Below are positions 1 through 9,390 of a stretch of 20,117 bases of DNA, one piece after another; the first letter of the stretch is position 1, and the number at the start of each line of letters is the position of its first letter. This DNA is from Pleurotus ostreatus/Saccharomyces cerevisiae fusant (Eukaryota; Opisthokonta). The notes under the pieces are model-generated. The model saw only the letters and a list, made by a program, of their open reading frames with translations. It ran no database searches and was not told the DNA's origin. The position numbers were made by a program, and so were the translations under genes. The DNA lies in contig JAMQCK010000550.1 in NCBI GenBank assembly GCA_024196135.1, positions 1-20,117 of the forward strand, read 5' to 3'.

Positions 1-143
1 ACTCGCAAAGCGAGGCTGGGGAGGGGGAGGGTAGAGGGAGGGGGAGGACGAGCGGAAGGGGGAGGGAAGGGGAGGAGAATGCTTGTCCTCTACCACTCGC
101 CGTCCCCCCTCGACGCCGTCATGTCGCGCACGCGCCACCTTTG

Positions 144-300
144 GCTGTGCGGACAATATAATATGACTCGGAAATCTCCTAACATGACTTTGCAATACTG
201 ATAGGACACTTCCAGCGGAAGTCACCGGTAGATTGCCGGCCTCCTAGGCCTCGCGGGCCGGCCTGGCTCGCCGGAAATCCTTCCGCGGTACGCGAGGCGT
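144..300 (+). repeat. Left arm of a diverged inverted repeat
   Basis: Read on the plus strand, this arm matches the reverse complement of about 3420-3576. Shared exact blocks in order are GCTGTGC, AATATGAC, ACTTTGCAATA and a CACCGG-containing block, with a similar GGCCGGCCTGGCT / GACCGGCCCGGCT block further in. By eye the identity is around 70% over the best 75 bases. Similarity appears to resume at the AT island near 484-530, so the true arm may reach about 450 bp. No open frame in the arm is convincing. Confidence 0.6.
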
Positions 301-1270
301 AGGGGGGTGACCGGCGCGAGCGCGCTCGCCGGCCACAGCCGCGCCCGCGCTCGCTCGCGGGCCACGCGTCGGCTCGTCGGGCCCGGTTTCCGCGCCCCAA
401 GCACTTGCCGGTGCTCGCCGTCGTCATCGCCGCGCTCGCCGCTGCACGTGGCGCGCGCGTCGGGGATCACGCGCGAAATGGGGGAAAATATTCACATATA
501 TCTATATAAGTATATACATTATATGATATTACGCGGCGCGAGGTGCTCTGCGCTTGCGCTGAGCATGTACGTGACGCGTGAGGGGATGAGAGGGTGGGGG
601 TGGGGGTGGTGTGTGATGGGGGCGGGATCGCCGCGGGGGCGACGCAATCCCATACCGTCAAGCAGTGGCTTGACGGGGGATATAGGTGTCCTGGCGAGGA
701 GCTTGAGGGCGGGGGCATGCGGTGCGCGCGGCTCGCACCCCACGCGCGCTTCGTCGCGTCGTAGCGCGCGCGATCGCGCTCAAGTGAGGATGAGAGGGGG
801 GAGGGGAGGGCGGCAAGTGCGGTGTAGTGTGCAGGCCAGGGCATGGCGAGCTATTCGCTCGCGCGCGCTCGTTGCTGCATCCTCCCCGCTCCCTTCGCCC
901 TTGCTCGCAAGCCCCCTCCCTCCCTCGCGCGCCCCCCTCCCTGGCGCGTCCCCCCCCCTCGCGCGCCGCCCCACGGGTCACGCAGCGCTCGGCTTGCGCG
1001 TATTCCTCGCCGCCGCATCCCCCTCCGCGCGTCGTTGAGAGAGCGCGCGCTGGCTGCAGCTCGGCGCGTGGGCATAGCCGAGGGCAGCCGAGCTGGACGC
1101 GCGGCATGCGGGGGAGACCCAGCAGTAGCCATGCATCGCAAGCGACGCACAAGATCACCGTGAAGGCGATCCCGCGCGAGGGATGGGGGAAAAGGGTGGG
1201 GTGGGGGTGGAGGGGGAGGCGTCGTACGACGCGTGTAGGGGCCAGGGGCAGCGCTGAAGTCATATTCGCG

Positions 1271-1300
1271 TCGCCTAGGACGCAATTGCGTCTTAGGCGA
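1271..1300. repeat. 30-bp near-perfect palindrome
   Basis: The sequence TCGCCTAGGACGCAA followed by TTGCGTCTTAGGCGA is self-complementary apart from one mismatched pair. It lies in non-coding GC-rich DNA, nine bases before a second hairpin. I see no T-run or gene end that would make it a terminator, and no known function is assigned. Confidence 0.85.
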
Positions 1301-1308
1301 GCTCACCG

Positions 1309-1333
1309 CGCCCTCAGACGTGGTCTGAGGGCG
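1309..1333. repeat. Perfect 11-bp stem hairpin
   Basis: CGCCCTCAGAC and GTCTGAGGGCG are exact reverse complements separated by the three bases GTG. The hairpin follows the 30-bp palindrome at 1271-1300, so the two form a compact double-hairpin structure. Confidence 0.85.
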
Positions 1334-3311
1334 TAATTGGCGGGGAGGGGGCCTTATTTCGCCCCGCTCTGCTCGCCGTCGCCCGGCCTGCGCACCCACC
1401 GCATTCCTTTCGTTTGTTGGAGATATATACTAGTTAGCTATTATTCAAACGCGGGGCGGACACACGCACCTGCTTTCCCCCTCCTCGCGCGTCGAGGGCG
1501 CCGGTCGTTATCCCGATGTCGGTATTGTCGTGTGCGGCGCGATCGCGGCGGGAGCGGGCGCTTCTCGGTCTGAGTGACGTGTTTGGTGAAAAGGGGAGAT
1601 GGGGGAGGGGAAGGGGCAGCGGGAGGGGCAACGGAGGCGGCACGGTGGTGGTCGAAGGTCAAGAAACGCGCTCGATCAGCGCGTCGGATGACCGGTCCGG
1701 CGCGTCGGTCCGGCATCCGAGCGACGTCGTCGTCGCGTTCGATGGCCTCGGAAACAGGCCAGGGCTCGTTGTGTATTCTATAAACTCAGATATATGCATT
1801 CTACATGTGAGGGAATAGATCCTGAAGTTTTGGTGAGATTCTGACCATGGGAAGTGCTCGAACTGGCAACTCGCCTAAGATCCACACGAAATCGACCCAA
1901 ACCCCTCTTGCATTGCCCTTCTTCCGGCATTGTTTCTGCTTCCCCCACGTCGAATCTTCACCGATTTTCATGGGACAAAGTGCGTCGGGTAGGGACTACT
2001 TACCACTACTGTACGCACTATATATCAAGTCTTTCTCACATATAGATATTATAGAAATACTCATTGTATGACGGTTTCTCCCCCTTACTGACCTTGAGCA
2101 ATTCAGGTATGTTCTCACCTCCTGGACACCCATCCAAATCCAGATCTTCGAACTTTGGCACATATATAAATGATTTGTATAGTTTTTTCACCGACGACAT
2201 CTCGCGATACTATTGTATTTACTTCCCATTCTCGCGGACGCGCCGTGATGCGACGCGCGTGTGACGTGACAGATCTCGCCTCGCCTCTTGCTTCCAACCA
2301 CCATCACGCACCGAATACGACCCATCCGCATCGTTTGCCGCCTAGGGAATGGGCTTTTGGGGCGCGAGCCCCCCAGGTGCATCCGCTACACGCCCCGCCA
2401 CATCTTGTTACTAATCTATACTTGTTTTGTTTCTATCTGTTCGAACGCGCGTCTTCAGAGACGCGTGTCGTCGAGGAGCACAAAGGGGGATCAGCCGCTG
2501 CCACCTCCGCCGCAGCGAGACACGGAGGATCCCCCTAGTAGCCCCCGCCGACGCGCGCCTTCGTGGACGCGCGCGCGATCAACAGAACAACACGAACAAA
2601 CATAAAATTGATCGACTACGCTATGCCTTCCCCCTCACCCGCCTCGCCTTTGCTGTCACTGCGCCCCTCTCCCCCTCCCGCTTCCCTTCCCCAACCTCTG
2701 TCTCACCCATGAAAAGCAGCAGACGTGCCACAATCAGGGCTCAAAACGCGTCGTGCAGCCCCGATCAAGCCGCCAACAGGCCATCCACTCCCCCCACCCC
2801 TTCCTCCTGCATACGCAATGCGCGCGTGTCGCGTCACCTCGCTCTGCGAGGTCTGCGCGTTACGCTGTACATGCTCGCTGAAGCGCGGTGATTGACGGCG
2901 CGCTGGGTTTGCCGAGCGCGCCCGATCACGACGCCGAGCGGGAGCGCATAGCGCGCTTCTGCCCCTATTTGGGGGAGGAGAGATTGCGTGCGCATGCGTG
3001 GGATCACGCAGGTCGACGTCGCGCTCGGGCACCACCTCCCAAGCCTTTCGCGCGGCTGCCGTCCGCAATGGGCCGAAATTAGGCGCCATCCGGGCTCTTC
3101 CCCCTCCCTCCCCTTTCCCCTCCCTCCTTTTAATCAAACAAGTGTTTCATTACGCGTCATACAGTATATACAATGTCTGTATATATTTTCTCCTTCACTT
3201 CCCAGGTGCGCGATCACGACGTCACCGGCGCCGCGTGCGGTGGCGAGCACGGCACAACCCGACGATGACGCGACGTCATCACGCGCACAGCGCGACAGAC
3301 ACGCGTTGGGC

Positions 3312-3347
3312 GAGAAGCCGGACGAGAAGCCGGACGAGAAGCCGGAC
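3312..3347 (+). repeat. 12-bp tandem repeat, three copies
   Basis: GAGAAGCCGGAC is repeated exactly three times. In one plus-strand frame it reads Glu-Lys-Pro-Asp three times, but the surrounding frame shows no other sign of being coding, so I treat it as a simple tandem repeat. Confidence 0.85.
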
Positions 3348-3419
3348 GCGCGAGGGCACGAGGCGCTGCAGGCCGCGCTGCGCACGTGTCCGAGCCACGC
3401 CCCGCTCGCGTCCCGGTCA

Positions 3420-3576
3420 GGCCTGAGCCAGCGAGCGCTGCCCTATCAGCCGGGCCGGTCCACTAGCGCGAGAGGGGCCGGTGACTTACCGGTTAATTCC
3501 CCCGGAGGTCTCCCGTCCATATTGCAAAGTGCTCCTGGGAAATCTCCAGGTCATATTGTATATGGCTGCACAGCAT
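3420..3576 (-). repeat. Right arm of a diverged inverted repeat
   Basis: This is the minus-strand partner of the arm starting at 144. The reverse complement shows GCTGTGC, then AATATGAC, then ACTTTGCAATA in the same order and similar spacing. Its inward continuation leads to an AT island at about 3155-3195 flanked by GATC(G/A)CGCGC-like sequence, mirroring the island at 484-530 on the left. The C-run at 3099-3129 mirrors the G-run at 590-620. Confidence 0.6.
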
Positions 3577-4525
3577 CAGCTGCACGCGCTTCACGACGCC
3601 ATTAAAAGGGAGAAGCTGCCCCGCCGCTGGGAGTGGCGATGACGAACGCCAGCGCCGCTGCACCCGCCGATGAGCCCCCACCCATCCCCTCCTTTCCTCC
3701 TCCCTCACCTCCCTTCGCGTCCCGGACGGGACCAGCAAGATACATGAAGGGAGTACGCCGCCCCCACCCCCCCTTTCATCTCACCAATGTGCACCCACGC
3801 GCATCGTCCACCCGCCGCCGCGCATGCGTGGCGGCTATATATCTTTCCATATCACCTACATATACATATACTACATACATAATACATGATTTTATTGTAT
3901 ATTCAGCCGAGCAGAGCACGAACGAGCGGCGAGAAGGCGCGTACGACGCGTGCCGCCGCGTCGGGAGCGGGCGCGTGGCCGTCCCGCCGCCCGATCACGC
4001 CATCACGCGCCGCCCCCGACGGCGGGATGGGCACGCGGCACGCGCATCACGGCCGCGGCGCCGCATAAGGCAGGAATCCGGCGACGGCGGCGTCTCTGGC
4101 GGCTGGGGGCTCGGCATTTGCCGGGCTCGACAACCGCATCGTGGGATTTCAACCCGGAGTATGATAACTGTCAAGTGGGTTTAAACCCGGCCTACTGCAT
4201 AAGGTGCGCGGTTGTTGCTCTGCTCACACACTCTCTTCTCGCTATCAATGCGCACTGCGTCTGGGCGATGACTTAACCCGCTTGTCTCCGAGTCCCGCAC
4301 CTCCACCCTGGCTCCCTTCCGTGCGCCGCCCTGTCGGTGCGCTGACATCTGTTGTGCCCTCTTTGTCCTGGCGCCCGCAGCTGAGGCGGATGGGTTGTTA
4401 ACCAAGTTGAGGCAGCGGAAGCTTCCTTCACGCGTGACGCTCGTCGTGTCCTCCTCGCGTCTGGGGCTGCACCCCATCTGTCCCTTGCTGCAATCAAGCC
4501 TGCCACAACGTGTCTCGCGAGGGAC

Positions 4526-7500
4526 TCATCGTCCCCTCCTTGCCGCCGGAAGGGGGTACCTCCCCCAGGAGCCCCCCAATTCGCAGTGTGGACTCAGTGG
4601 GCTGAGGGCGCGCTGCGAATTTAAACCGCCCAAGACGCCCCCCATGTCGGTAGGAGCCCAAGAAAGTAGCGAGACCAATAAAAGACGCTTGAAAGCCCGT
4701 GACTGATTATGGTAGGGATAAAGAGCGCTCGAGAACGGACTGAGTCGGGGAATGCGATGCTCCATATGGCGAAGCGCAAGCCGTGCATTCGAGGGGTGGG
4801 TGGGCAGGGGAAATCTTGAGGCGGGTCTGGATATCGACGCGGTTGGGCCGCCCAGACCGATCTCCCGCGGCTGATCGAGCTGCTCGAGGAATTGCACGTC
4901 GAACTCCTCCTGCGCCGCCGAAATGCATCCCTGAAATCCCGAGGGATCAACGAAAGGCCTTGGAAGCTCGCCCCCCAACCTCCTGATGGCTGACTTTGCC
5001 GCTAATCGCGACCCTTGGCACTCGCTTACACCCCGAGCGAAGCAGCTCTCTTCCCGCGTCCGTATGTTGGTCGTGGCATTCTTCCTGAGGGCGGGAATCG
5101 TGTCTAGTGCGTATCCCTCTATGACCGCGCGTCCTGTACTGACGCTCAGTTCCAGTTGGGTAATGAGCGTAGGTCCCCCCTGAGCGTTGGAATTGCGGGG
5201 TGAGCGCGTCGAGCGACAGCCTACATCGTTTCTGATGTTGATTAGGCTGCGCTCGGACACCAGTTGCCCTCCTGGCGAAGCAAATTGGCCTCGACCGAGC
5301 CACCCCCCAGCTTCGCAATCGTGCAGGGACGCGTTCCACGACTCGCAGGCTGTGTTGATATCGAGAATAGCGGAGTCTCGCCGGGATCTGAGCCGCCCCT
5401 CCGCAGAGTCAGACGTCGCGCGGAAGATGCGCATAGCGCGCCCCCCAGTGTCGCAAGGGCGCGGTGGGCTCATCGCGTCGTTGCCGAATGTGCACGAATT
5501 GTCGAGTAGGGCGCATTCGAGCGCAGATTTCGCTGTGTACGATGCGATAATTGCGCGTTGGCTGTGATCCATTCGCCCCCTGGCTTCGATTTTGTACGCG
5601 AACCCCCGCGCGGTCTCGTCGACTTCTCCAATCTCAAGAACACGGAAGCCTTTCGCTTGGGCGACATGACTTGACGCGGACACATATCGCCCTGCCAGCT
5701 TCGGCACCTCGCCAGTCAAAACAGGTCGGTGGAATTCAACAGGTGCGTGCTCTTGTTCTGACCCTCTGTTGTGGTCGCTCACGAGGTGGCGTAGGCCATG
5801 ACTGAGCACACGTCGCGCACCTTGCGAGGCGAAAGTGGCGCCTCGACTTTGCTCGGACCGTCCCTGAGAGTCGAACTCGCCCATTGCATTGGTCTCAAAA
5901 GCGCAGCGGCGGCGCGGTGTTGATCTCCTGGCCAGTTCGGGACGATGGAATCCGGAAGGTACGTGCTCTTGTCTCGCTCGACTGCCGCCATCGCCAATGT
6001 CGTCCGCCAGGTCGTTGATTCGCCCAAGTTGCTCCCTAAGGGAGTTGGCCATTGCGCGTTCACGCTGCCTGGCCCACCCCCCAGCCTCGAAGCTGCCTGG
6101 AAACGTACACGAAGAATTCTGGCCCGCACCTTTCGCCGGTCGGCCGAGACTCTTGACTCGCGCGAGACTACGCCACTTTGATGCCGCCCGGCTACCCGTT
6201 GACTTCGCGATGGTATGTGTTCTCGATCTCGAGTTCGCGCGGACGATCACCCGACGTTGAAGACTCAAGGATGAGTCATTATGCGTTGCGCGCGGCGCTC
6301 TGCTGACAAAGCGTCGTCTTGACGGCGCGCGCGCTCCTGGAAGCTCTAGCGATTTCTCTCGGTGCGCGACGGTAGCGCTGTAGCGCGCTCGTCGCGGCTT
6401 GAGCTTGCAATGTTGTCCACCCCGCGCGTGTTGTAATTTCGGTCGCTCGCCTGTCGAGCGTGACGCTGCGCAAGGATCAAGGCTGATCAGCCCCTGAGCG
6501 CTGAACTGGAGTGGGAAAGACTCGGTGGCCGAGCCTGTCTCAAGAGCGCGGTAGTTGCGCCGCGGTCTGACTTGTGCATCCGCGGAGTTGGAAGTCGCGT
6601 GGAAAATGCGCTTATCTCGCCCCCCAGCATTGGAGAGGCGCGGTAGGCTCTTTGCGTCGTCCCTGCACGTGCGCGAATTGTCAAGTAGAGCGCCCTCGAG
6701 CACCGGGACCGCCGTCCGCGAAGCAAAAGTCGCGCCTTGGCCGTGATGGATCCACTCCTCGCCCTGGAACTCGTGCGCTCGCGCTCGCGCAGTCTCGCCG
6801 ACTGCTTTCATCTCAAGGGCGCGGCAGGCCCTTGCTTTCACGACATGACCTGACACTGATGCACGCTGCCCGACTGGCTTTGGGAAGTCGCCCGTCAATT
6901 CGAGGCGGAGGAATTCCAAAGGTGCGTGCTCTCGTTCTGACCGCTTGCCGTGCTCGCTCACGACGTAGAGTAGGCCGTGATCTAGCGCCCCTCGATCCCT
7001 TCGCGAGGCAAGCATGGTGCATTGACTTCGCTCGGACCGCCCCCCAGTGTCGGAACTGCACGATATGCGTACCTCGTTGCTGCGGAAGACGCTCACGACG
7101 ACAGCGAAATCGTGCTCGAGCGCCAGGTGCACCTTCGACGGAGCGGTGTATTGCCGTGAGACCCCTCGCGCCAACTTGCAGACTACGCTGATCCCGGCAG
7201 AGCGGAAGTCCTGCGCTGGTAGCTGATCTGCGGGCATCCACATAGGCTGCCCGCTGATAGTCATGGCGAGCACGCGCGGTCTGGGCTTCAAGGTGTCGAC
7301 CTCGAGCTTGTGGAGATGAGTTACTGCGGGTAAGTGGTCCAACGTCGCTTGTCGCCCGATACTTATGATCCCGAACATTTGGCCTGGAGATTCCTGCGCC
7401 TCTCGCCGGTCTGGTGATCCCTCGCGACACGTAGCTCCTGCGCGGCCAGCGGGTCGTTGCAATCTGTGCTTCCACCATCCTGCCTGCGCGCTAAGTCTTG

Positions 7501-9043
7501 CTAGATGGTTCGTGGGTCGCAAGAGGATGGCTCGACAATGTGACGCGGGTAGGGAGCCTCGCCTGAACGTTCTGTTCGTGTCGGACGCACGCAGTGGACG
7601 TGCTAAATCACCGTCGTGTTCGCCTCTGAATTCGAGCGGGCCGTCTCTCGGGAGTGATTCCATCCGCAGAGTGTGGACAGTTGCGCATTCACGCTGCCCG
7701 GTATCAGAGGTACGCGATAACGTCTGAGCAAGAGGTTTTTGCATTGACGCGAGCTGCGCATAGGTCGCTATCGCAGGCACGTATGGTCTCGGCCTCGAGT
7801 CTTTGTTGGCGAGCGGAGGGTGATGGGATATGAAGGGTACGCAGCCCTTTATTGCCGGTTGTGCTTTGCTCAAGGTGCTGTAGTCTCGTACCATCAAGGC
7901 AGGCACCTCACTGAGCGTCCTCCACCCTCCGCAATGTACAGTTGCTGCGCGCTCGACGTGGCGTCGTAACTCGTGCCCGTCCGGCTCTAATTTGCGCTCC
8001 GTGCGCACCCAGCAAATGAGCAGCTCGATCTCGTCTCCTTTGGCAAGCCCCTCAGTGTAGGGTCGCCTCACAAACATGAAGTAGAAGGCCGTCGCACTTG
8101 CCTCGCAGCCGGGGGCAGTCAACTGAGTTCGGTGCGCGGTTTTGCTACCCCGATCGCTTGTCCGGAGCATATGCATGCGCGGAGATGGCAAGGTAGGCGG
8201 TGGGCGGAGAAGCTCGGAAAGGTGGAGCAGCCCTGCTCCTGGAAGCGAGCGTACCTCGACGCGAGAAGACGAGAGCTGCTTAGCTGGAGTAATAACAGTC
8301 GCGTCTCCCGTGTCGCATCCGCTGTTGTCGCCACGTCCGATCGGTGCGAGTGGTGTGCGTCCTTCGCATTTGCCGAGAATGTCCAGCTCCTGCTCGTTCC
8401 TCAGGAGCGCGTCAAGCCGATCCTTGAAAGCCACCGTATGTTGTAGATAAGACGGACCATAGTATGGAACACGAGAGATCTTGTACGAGTCGCACGAGCA
8501 ATCTGCTCACGCCTTGTCTGGCGGCTCGTGGGGTCGGCGTGACGACAGCACAGGTTGATGCGCATCGCGGTCACTCTCGGCGAGCTCAGTGCGAGAACAC
8601 GAGGGTCGATCAACTTGGTCCACATTCAAAAACCTCCGCTACGTGGTGTACAGGCCCTGCTCGCCTGAGGGCGGACGTCCTCCCAAATGTTCTTCCCGCG
8701 CTGAGTCTTGGCGCTGCGTCTGCTGAGCGAGCCTGGCTTCGTTATAGCGCGCCATGTAGATCCTCTGCGCATTTGCCAGCCGGTTGGTAATGCCGACCCA
8801 CGCCAGCTGCAGCTCCTCGAGGGACAGCGCGCTCTCTAAAAGCGCGAGGGATTCTTGACCAGGGTCAACTCGATATGACGGCTTCTCAGCGGAAACGACG
8901 GCACGCAGGGCGTCTGAGACTGTTTGCATTTGCTGTACTGCCAGGCGGAGAGGTCGGAGAAGGCCATCCGTGATAGTAAAGGTCCGGCCGCGTGTAAGGG
9001 TCTTGTCCGGCTGAAGCTTTCTACGCATGCTGTAGTAATGCAC
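4526..9043 (-). CDS. Unrecognised large protein with internal duplication
   Basis: I do not recognise this protein. The likely first exon (9043 down to about 8652; second in-frame Met at 9028) has a strongly helical stretch containing QESLALLESALSLEELQLAW and ANAQRIYMARYNEARLAQQT. A second open segment runs from just after an in-frame TGA at 8509-8507 (candidate acceptors at 8505 or 8502) to the stop at 4526, over 1320 codons without interruption. It includes YYGPSYLQHTVAFKDRLDAL and LLRNEQELDILG soon after the junction. The exact donor is unresolved: the GT at 8651 is out of phase with both acceptors, so a small missing exon is possible. The long segment is Arg/Ser-rich, has no transmembrane run or enzyme motif I can name, and contains a ~165-residue duplication plus degenerate ~71-residue subrepeats marked by EHxPxxFHRPxL. 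It could be a fast-evolving lineage-specific gene, part of a transposon, or a decaying gene. An open frame this long is unlikely by chance, but its function is unknown. Confidence 0.5.
5384..5882 (-). repeat. Intragenic duplication, copy B
   Basis: This segment matches 6563-7061 at an offset of exactly 1179 bp (393 codons), checked at three anchors: CTCGGACCG (5852 / 7031), TGCGTGCTCT (5744 / 6923) and CGCCCCCCAG (5439 / 6618). The constant offset means no net insertion or deletion over about 500 bp. Translated motifs shared with copy A include EHAPxEF, LTGxxPK, ALLDNSxT and GGRxxRIFxATSxSA. About half of the residues agree by eye. Confidence 0.8.
6563..7061 (-). repeat. Intragenic duplication, copy A
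   Basis: This is the partner of 5384-5882 and keeps the same reading frame across its whole length. It lies nearer the N-terminus of the minus-strand protein. Differences from copy B fall at all codon positions, so the duplication is old or has evolved fast, yet the frame was kept open in both. Confidence 0.8.
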
Positions 9044-9093
9044 GATCTGTCAGAAGTGGTCATTAGGGCGAGTCTGCCTCCAAGCAGGTCACA

Positions 9094-9142
9094 TGACCTC
9101 AACTCTAGGAATCGCTTATGTAACTTCCTAGAGTTGAGGTCA
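9094..9142. repeat. 18-bp perfect inverted repeat (hairpin)
   Basis: TGACCTCAACTCTAGGAA at 9094-9111 is the exact reverse complement of 9125-9142, with a 13-base loop. A further AGGTCA half lies just before the left arm (9087-9092), giving three AGGTCA/TGACCT half-sites close together. The hairpin sits about 50 bp upstream of the first ATG of the minus-strand gene, and about 70 bp before the tandem copies at 9209-9383. It could be a transposon end, a protein-binding palindrome or an RNA hairpin; the sequence does not decide. Confidence 0.9.
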
Positions 9143-9208
9143 CCTGACTTTTCCCCACGCTTTGCCCGGGTGGGCCCGTACATACGCGTGTACCTACCTT
9201 TCTTTTCC

Positions 9209-9316
9209 CTCAGTCGCTATCTCACTAGCAGGAAGACTGAGGGTATGTTATTCACTTACTATACTCATACTATTTACTAACTGTACTTTAGTCTTGCGCG
9301 TCCTGCGCTTCTTTAG
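9209..9316 (+). repeat. Tandem copy 1, carrying an intron-like segment
   Basis: Copy 1 has block A (9209-9242) and block B (9292-9316) separated by 49 bp (9243-9291). The insert starts GTATGT, contains TTTACTAACTG with a CTAAC branch-like site ending 10 bases before the final AG, and ends CTTTAG. These are textbook fungal splice signals, and the length fits the other introns in this window. Block A is itself bounded by CTCAGTC and GACTGAG, a 7-bp inverted pair. Spliced, the frame reads LSRYLTSRKTE then VLRVLRFF before continuing into RYESQSLSH and a stop. Confidence 0.85.
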
Positions 9317-9318
9317 GT

Positions 9319-9390
9319 ATGAATCTCAGTCGCTATCTCACTAGCAGGAAGACTGAGGTCTTGCGCGTCCTGCGCTTCTTTAGCTCGTGA
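9319..9390 (+). repeat. Tandem copy 2, intron-free, with a 23-codon ORF
   Basis: Copy 2 repeats block A (9325-9358) and block B (9359-9383) with no base changes seen and with the 49-bp segment missing exactly at the GT-AG boundaries. Eight bases (9317-9324) separate it from copy 1. An ATG at 9319 opens a 23-codon frame that runs through the A/B junction (…SRKTEVLRVLRFF…) and stops at 9388-9390. The peptide is basic and helical-looking, and I know no family for it. Whether it is expressed is unknown. The pairing suggests that a spliced copy was put back beside its parent. Confidence 0.8.

Larger units (their letters stand above)
1..4525. other. GC-rich, gene-poor region
   Basis: I see no gene here that I can support. 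Open frames exist in several frames on both strands, but they overlap one another, are rich in Arg, Ala, Pro and Ser, and match no domain I recognise, as expected from stop-poor GC-rich DNA. CpG is abundant, which argues against heavy methylation-driven decay. The plus strand has G-run tracts at about 20-75, 590-620, 795-810, 1190-1225 and 1590-1630, and C-run tracts at about 900-960, 2625-2700, 3099-3129 and 3670-3780. Small AT islands sit at about 484-530, 1420-1450, 1780-1805, 2010-2060, 2155-2225, 3155-3195 and 3835-3905. Confidence 0.6.

Noticed and set aside
307..1336. Plus-strand frames of 243 and 169 codons and minus-strand partners of 182-201 codons in the left GC-rich region
   Set aside because: They overlap in several frames on both strands, have compositions dictated by GC-rich repeats, and show no domain or splice pattern.
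3312..3347. The 12-bp tandem repeat as a CRISPR-like or coding repeat
   Set aside because: There are no spacers and only three head-to-tail units; the Glu-Lys-Pro-Asp frame has no coding support around it.
4141..4200. A possible third copy of the left inverted-repeat arm
   Set aside because: Only short, gapped similarity (ACTT…ATA, CACTT/AAATCCCAC-like) could be aligned; the GGGTTTAAACCC palindrome and the adjacent imperfect direct repeat are real, but homology to the arms is not convincing.
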